26,745 bases of DNA, taken from assembly GCA_965369375.1 (NCBI GenBank), contig CBDUQN010000042.1:1-26745 (forward strand), written 5' to 3'. The position numbers and the translations under genes are program-made. Below are positions 22,549 to 26,745 of this stretch, one piece after another (within the stretch, counting starts at the first letter, position 1; each line of letters starts with the position of its first letter). Origin of the DNA: CBDUQN01 sp965369375. GTDB lineage: Bacteria; Krumholzibacteriota; Krumholzibacteriia; Krumholzibacteriales; Krumholzibacteriaceae. The notes beneath the pieces are model-generated. The model did no database searches. It was not told where the DNA came from and worked only from the letters and a program-made list of their open reading frames with translations.

Positions 22549-24834
22549 ATGCAAAAATTATTAAATAAAATCACCAAATATCCTTGGGTGGTTCTGGTTG
22601 TTACGGTAGCTATTTCGGCTGTCTTTTTTAAGGTCATGAAAACCAACTCTCGAATGGAAACCGACCTGGATAAATACATGCCCCAGGACCATCCGGCCTT
22701 TGTCTACAGCGACCAGGCCGAAGAATGGTTTGGTATCAACGATGGAATCATCATTGCTGTTGAGCATAAAGACGGCATTTATAATACGGGTACCATCCAA
22801 AAGGTAAAAGACCTGACTAGAGCCCTGCAAAAGATGGATGAAATCAACAAGGATGATGTCACATCACTTTATACGGCAGATAATATCATCGGCACGGAAG
22901 ATGGCATGGATGTGAGAGCCTTTTTTAAGCGAGTGCCGAACACGGAAGAAAAACTAAAGGACATGCAGCAAAAGGTACGCGATAACGATATGGTCTTTGG
23001 CCGGCTGGTTTCAGATGATGAAACGGTAACTGTGATAATTGCCGAAATCGGGGACGATGTTTTTTCACAGGAATTCTACCATCGAATCCTGGAATTGGCC
23101 GATTCCTACGAAGGGCCGGAAATTCTGCACGTGGCCGGGCGCCCCATCGTTGAAGGGACCATGGCTTTGTTGGGACCTGCGGATATGAAACGAATGGTGC
23201 CGATTGTGATGGTAGTGATTATCCTGGTGCTTCTGTGGGTAATGCGCAGTGTTAAGAATACGATTTTTACGCTTTTGGTGGTTCTGTTCAGCGTGGTGTG
23301 GGCATTTGGACTGCTGGCTGCGGTGGACCTGCCCATCTATGCCGTCTCGACCATGATGCCGATAATGCTGATTGCCATAGGAGTGGCGGATGGGATTCAC
23401 CTTTACAGTCATCTTGACTTATTTTTGCTTGCACATCCCCAGGCAACTAGAAGAGAAGCGGTGCTGGATATGCTTGCCGGGATGTGGAAACCGGTAGTGA
23501 TGACGTCTGTGACCACCGCGGTGGGATTTATTTCTCTGATAACCTCGCAGGTCTATCCCATAAAATATTTCGGGATTTTCACCGCCTTCGGCGTGATGAT
23601 GGCCATGGTCTTTTCACTGACGCTGATTCCGGCCGGTATTTTAATCTTTGGTTTGCCTAAACGCAAAAAAGCTAAAACAAATGATGCTAAAGGCGATTCA
23701 AACCTAGCCTACAAATTCGCTGAAGTGGTGGTAAAATATAAATATGTAACCATCATAGCCACTATCTTGATTATTGTTGTTTCCATTGTGGGAATCGGTA
23801 AAGTGTGGATTAATTCCAGCTTTCTGGAAAAATTTGAGAAGGATAGTGACATTGTCCAGACGGATAATTTCATCAATGCCCATTTTGGCGGCACCAGCAC
23901 ACTGAATGTTATTTTGCAAGGCACGGACGAAAATACTTTTAAGAAGCCGCCGGTATTAAAGATTATCGATAACATCCAGAACGAAGCAGAAAAACTGGCA
24001 CTGGTCGGAAATTCGTTTTCATTGGTGGATTATCTAAAGCGCATGAATAAAGTAATGCACGCGGATAGCGCCGAATTCGACACTATTCCCGAATCCCAGG
24101 ATCTGGTGGCCCAGTATTTACTGCTTTACGAGATGTCCGGCGATCCGGAAAATTTATGGAAAGTTGTGGACTATAAATACAACACGGCGAACCTGACGCT
24201 GCAATTAAAGAGTGATAATTCCAAAGCCATTAATGCTGCCATCGCGGTGGTGGAAACTTTTGAAAAGGAATTAGCGGCGGAAAATATTGAAATCAAATAC
24301 GCCGGTTCTGGTTACAAAGGACTGGTGTTCACCGATTTAATTCTGCAGGGGCAGATTTTGAGCCTGCTCATGTCCCTGGTAATTATCGTGGTGCTGTTGT
24401 CCATTATGTTTAAAAAAGTGTCCATCGGATTCATTGGCGCCGTTCCAATTGCGGTCACAGCAGCCATCAGCTTTGGGATGATGGGATTGTTCAAGATCCC
24501 GCTCAGTACGACTACGGCGCTGGTCTCCAGTATTGCCATCGGAATTGGGATCGATTATGCGGTACATTTTATTGAACGCTATAAAATTTACGCGCTGCAA
24601 ACCGGTGATAAATTCAAGACGATTCGTCGAACGATGCACCATTCCGGCCGAGCGATCATCTTTAACGCTATTGTGGTGATTGCCGGATTCCTGGTGATGC
24701 TGGCATCTGTGTTCCCGCCGAACCGCTCGCTCGGCGCACTGGTGTCCCTTAACATGTTCACCAGTTTTGCTGGTACGGTAACGATCATGTTTATTTTACT
24801 GTATGTAACCAATATTTATTTCAAGAAGAATTAA
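22549..24834 (+). CDS. MMPL/RND superfamily transporter
   Basis: A 761-residue inner-membrane protein with duplicated halves. Each half has one helix, a large periplasmic loop and a five-helix bundle. First helix is about residues 10-28, first bundle about 215-375, second half from about 400. The proton-relay-type Asp in TM4 is present in both halves: D281 (IAIGVADGIHLYSH) and D669 (IAIGIGIDYAVHFIERY). This fits 'predicted exporter' MMPL proteins, HpnN-like, which move lipids or other hydrophobic molecules to the periplasm or outer membrane. AAGGGA precedes the ATG. A LolA-like protein and a beta-barrel follow in the same operon. Confidence 0.92.
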   Translation: MQKLLNKITKYPWVVLVVTVAISAVFFKVMKTNSRMETDLDKYMPQDHPAFVYSDQAEEWFGINDGIIIAVEHKDGIYNTGTIQKVKDLTRALQKMDEINKDDVTSLYTADNIIGTEDGMDVRAFFKRVPNTEEKLKDMQQKVRDNDMVFGRLVSDDETVTVIIAEIGDDVFSQEFYHRILELADSYEGPEILHVAGRPIVEGTMALLGPADMKRMVPIVMVVIILVLLWVMRSVKNTIFTLLVVLFSVVWAFGLLAAVDLPIYAVSTMMPIMLIAIGVADGIHLYSHLDLFLLAHPQATRREAVLDMLAGMWKPVVMTSVTTAVGFISLITSQVYPIKYFGIFTAFGVMMAMVFSLTLIPAGILIFGLPKRKKAKTNDAKGDSNLAYKFAEVVVKYKYVTIIATILIIVVSIVGIGKVWINSSFLEKFEKDSDIVQTDNFINAHFGGTSTLNVILQGTDENTFKKPPVLKIIDNIQNEAEKLALVGNSFSLVDYLKRMNKVMHADSAEFDTIPESQDLVAQYLLLYEMSGDPENLWKVVDYKYNTANLTLQLKSDNSKAINAAIAVVETFEKELAAENIEIKYAGSGYKGLVFTDLILQGQILSLLMSLVIIVVLLSIMFKKVSIGFIGAVPIAVTAAISFGMMGLFKIPLSTTTALVSSIAIGIGIDYAVHFIERYKIYALQTGDKFKTIRRTMHHSGRAIIFNAIVVIAGFLVMLASVFPPNRSLGALVSLNMFTSFAGTVTIMFILLYVTNIYFKKN

Positions 24835-24849
24835 TAGAGTTACACAATA

Positions 24850-25383
24850 ATGAAAATAACTGGAATAATACGTGTGAATTTGAAGCAGTTGAATTTATTA
24901 ATGTTCCTGCTACTGCTTGGATATCCGCTAATTGAAAGCAAGGCACATTCAGACGTTTTTTCTTCTATCACCTTAAACGGAGACGATGGAGGATTATCCT
25001 ATGGAAAGGAATGGAAAAGCAGTTCCCTGAAGGATGAAGTTAATCTTGCGCTTTGCGTCGATTCCGATAAGCAAAACTTGCCGAAACCGCTGGTTGCGAA
25101 ACTGGATTCGAATAACTATTCCCCGGATTCTCTGGGAGTGACGTTTATTTTAAATACCATTGCAACCGGAATTCCCGACTTTATCATCCGCAACAGTGTT
25201 AAAAAGAATGCAGAAACGTCTGCGAATATTGCCTATGTTCCGGATCGGAAAATATTGCTCGTCAGGAAATGGAATTTGATAGATGACGATATAAATGTTT
25301 TGCTTATGAATGCTTCAAGCAAAATTATTCAGAAACATTACGGAAAAATGACGAGAGATTTTATTAATCAATTTAAAAAATAA
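24850..25383 (+). CDS. Secreted protein of unknown function in the transporter operon
   Basis: A 177-residue protein with an N-terminal hydrophobic segment preceded by a Lys-containing stretch (about residues 14-32, LLMFLLLLGYPLIESKAHS), probably a cleaved signal peptide. The rest has mixed strands and a C-terminal helix ending INQFKK; I recognise no domain. It starts 15 bases after the transporter stop, without a clear Shine-Dalgarno, which suggests translational coupling. The same A+T-leaning codon usage as its neighbours and its place between transporter and LolA-like gene argue for a periplasmic role in the same pathway. Confidence 0.72.
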   Translation: MKITGIIRVNLKQLNLLMFLLLLGYPLIESKAHSDVFSSITLNGDDGGLSYGKEWKSSSLKDEVNLALCVDSDKQNLPKPLVAKLDSNNYSPDSLGVTFILNTIATGIPDFIIRNSVKKNAETSANIAYVPDRKILLVRKWNLIDDDINVLLMNASSKIIQKHYGKMTRDFINQFKK

Positions 25384-25415
25384 CTCGAAGAGTCAATTAA
25401 AAAAGGAGAATTAAA

Positions 25416-26201
25416 ATGACTATCAAAAGACTTCGAATCGTACTCACAACGCTGATTTTAACTTTGGCCGTTTTTTCCTTTGCCGAGGAAATGCCAACAG
25501 GCCTGCAGATTATCCAGAATGTATACGACCGTCCGGAAGGTGATGATATGCAGTCCGAATTGACGATGACGCTAACCAATTCCCGTGGTGATGCACGGGT
25601 GCGCGAGATTAAGCAGTTCATCAAAGATATGGGCAAAGTGGAAAAGAAAATCATGTTTTTTCAATCACCTGCTGATGTGCGAAACACTTCGTTTATGAAC
25701 TGGAGTTATGCCGAAAAAGGAAAAGATGACGACCAGTGGATTTATCTACCGGCGCTGAAAAAAGTAAAGCGCATTTCCAGCGACAGCAAAAGTGATTATT
25801 TTATGGGTTCGGATTTCACCTATGATGATTTAGGCGACCGTCATCCAAGTGACGATACGCATAAAATATTACGTGAGGAAGAATTGAACGGTGAAGACTG
25901 CTATGTGGTTGAAAGCACGCCCAAAGATGAAGAGTATATGTATTCCAAAACTATAAGTTGGATTATCAAAGACAAATGGATTGGACTGAAAAAAGAATTT
26001 TACGACCAAGACGAAGAACACTTGAAGACATTAATCGTTAAAAAATTTAGTAAAATAAGCGGCTATTGGATCATCAGTGAATCGGAAATGAAAAATGTGC
26101 AGAAGATCCATACCACGAATATGAGTTTGAAAAATATTAAAATTGATACAGGCATTGCAGACAATAAACTTACGGAACGCATGATGAAGCGGGGTCTGTG
26201 A
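25416..26201 (+). CDS. LolA-like outer-membrane lipoprotein-sorting protein
   Basis: A 261-residue periplasmic protein with signal peptide (MTIKRLRIVLTTLILTLAVFSFA). Its body has the half-open beta-barrel pattern of the LolA-like family found beside MMPL transporters: QSELTMTLTNSRGDARVREIKQF, KIMFFQSPADVRNTSFMNWSY, DDQWIYLPALKKVKRISSDSKSDYFMGSDFTYDDLGD, YVVESTPK. This form (pfam 'outer membrane lipoprotein-sorting protein') would carry a hydrophobic molecule across the periplasm. AAGGAG sits ten bases before the ATG. Its stop overlaps the next gene by four bases (GTGA). Confidence 0.9.
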   Translation: MTIKRLRIVLTTLILTLAVFSFAEEMPTGLQIIQNVYDRPEGDDMQSELTMTLTNSRGDARVREIKQFIKDMGKVEKKIMFFQSPADVRNTSFMNWSYAEKGKDDDQWIYLPALKKVKRISSDSKSDYFMGSDFTYDDLGDRHPSDDTHKILREEELNGEDCYVVESTPKDEEYMYSKTISWIIKDKWIGLKKEFYDQDEEHLKTLIVKKFSKISGYWIISESEMKNVQKIHTTNMSLKNIKIDTGIADNKLTERMMKRGL

Positions 26202-26745
26202 TAAAAAAAGCAATAATTTTCAGTCCTGCATTATTTTTATTTTTGTTGTTTAATATTTCAGACAGCCGGGCGCAATCATTGGAATTAACCGGCTATGTGC
26301 GCCACTATACCGGCGTATTGCTGCAGGGCGATAACGATTATGCCATTATACAGAACACGCTGGATCTTAATTTTGAACACAGCCGCGACGTGGTCGCTTT
26401 CAAGGCCAATCCGTATATGTACCATTTTTACGATAGCAGGTTGGAAATTGATCTGCGCGAGGCCTACTTGGATATCTTTTTTGAATCCATGGACATCCGC
26501 ATCGGCAAGCAGCAGATTATCTGGGGCAAGGCCGATGGTGTATTCATCACGGATATTGTTTCCCCGAAAGATCTGCGTGAATTCTTGCTGCCCGATTTCA
26601 ACGAAATTCGCCTTGGAGTCACCGCGGTAAAATTTGACTATTACCTTGGTGATAATACGTTTGAACTTGTGTGGCTGCCGGTTTTTACGCCAACACGCAT
26701 GCCTGCCGAGGGTTCAATCTGGTTTCCGAAACTGGACTTGCCAAT
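26198..26745 (+). CDS. Outer-membrane beta-barrel protein, N-terminal part (cut by window edge)
   Basis: An open frame begins with GTG at 26198, overlapping the LolA-like stop by four bases, and stays open for 182 codons to the window end. It has a signal peptide (MIKKAIIFSPALFLFLLFNISDSRAQS). Beta-barrel strands then alternate with turns (LELTGYVRHYTGVLLQGD, LREAYLDIFFESMDIRIGKQQIIWGKADG, IRLGVTAVKFDYYLG). The GKQQIIWGKADGVFITDIVSPKDLREF region is typical of DUF1302-type outer-membrane proteins that accompany MMPL transporters and LolA-like carriers. It is the probable outer-membrane end of the system. Confidence 0.82.
   Translation, partial: MIKKAIIFSPALFLFLLFNISDSRAQSLELTGYVRHYTGVLLQGDNDYAIIQNTLDLNFEHSRDVVAFKANPYMYHFYDSRLEIDLREAYLDIFFESMDIRIGKQQIIWGKADGVFITDIVSPKDLREFLLPDFNEIRLGVTAVKFDYYLGDNTFELVWLPVFTPTRMPAEGSIWFPKLDLP

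Overview
The window looks like chromosomal DNA from a diderm (Gram-negative-type), probably uncultured bacterium. Signs of an outer membrane are several lipoprotein signal peptides, a LolA-like protein and a partial outer-membrane beta-barrel. The gene mix (TMGGD-repeat DUF4097-like protein, GH97, bacteriohemerythrin, PKD-type lipoprotein, UBP zinc finger, FkbH) recalls FCB-type or candidate phyla, but I cannot fix the taxon. No rRNA, tRNA, CRISPR array or intact insertion sequence was seen.

Layout. 1-6.8 kb is mostly housekeeping: a membrane-anchored methyltransferase, glgC (ADP-glucose synthesis), a GNAT acetyltransferase and glutamine-dependent nadE on the minus strand, a secreted TMGGD-repeat protein closed by a strong terminator, a 15-bp tandem repeat, and a nitrilase-family amidase. 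7.1-8.6 kb holds two plus-strand lipoproteins, one with a PKD-like domain and one with a duplicated signal-peptide segment. 8.6-9.4 kb holds a bacteriohemerythrin and a GlsB/YeaQ-type membrane protein.

9.4-14.3 kb is the most unusual part. A minus-strand operon has its own recognisable promoter (12.74-12.76 kb) and runs: hexapeptide acyltransferase, FkbH-like HAD protein, acyl carrier protein, NodB-like deacetylase protein, then the first 38 codons of a broken short-chain dehydrogenase. Just upstream lies a MaoC-type hydratase/SDR fusion. Together they suggest that a small acyl unit (by family precedent, glyceryl from 1,3-bisphosphoglycerate) is loaded on the dedicated carrier protein, modified by dehydratase/reductase steps and moved to a sugar or surface polymer. 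No ketosynthase, adenylation enzyme or glycosyltransferase is present.

14.4-18.3 kb is a minus-strand run of small genes: a thioredoxin-like lipoprotein overlapping a GNAT-YoaP fusion, a 55-residue membrane protein, a SnoaL-like secreted protein, a zinc-ribbon methyltransferase, a UBP zinc finger and a SpoIIAA/STAS-like protein. On the plus strand, 18.5-21.7 kb carries an exported GH97 alpha-glucosidase with the full inverting catalytic triad and a PflX-type radical SAM protein with a twin-arginine signal. An 81-bp structured element lies upstream of them.

From about 21.8 kb to the right edge, base composition becomes visibly more A+T-rich. A TetR-controlled operon begins there: tetR, MMPL/RND transporter, small secreted protein, LolA-like protein and an outer-membrane beta-barrel cut by the window edge. 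A near-consensus promoter with a perfect dyad next to its -10 box suggests autoregulation. This looks like a transferred envelope export or lipid-trafficking module.
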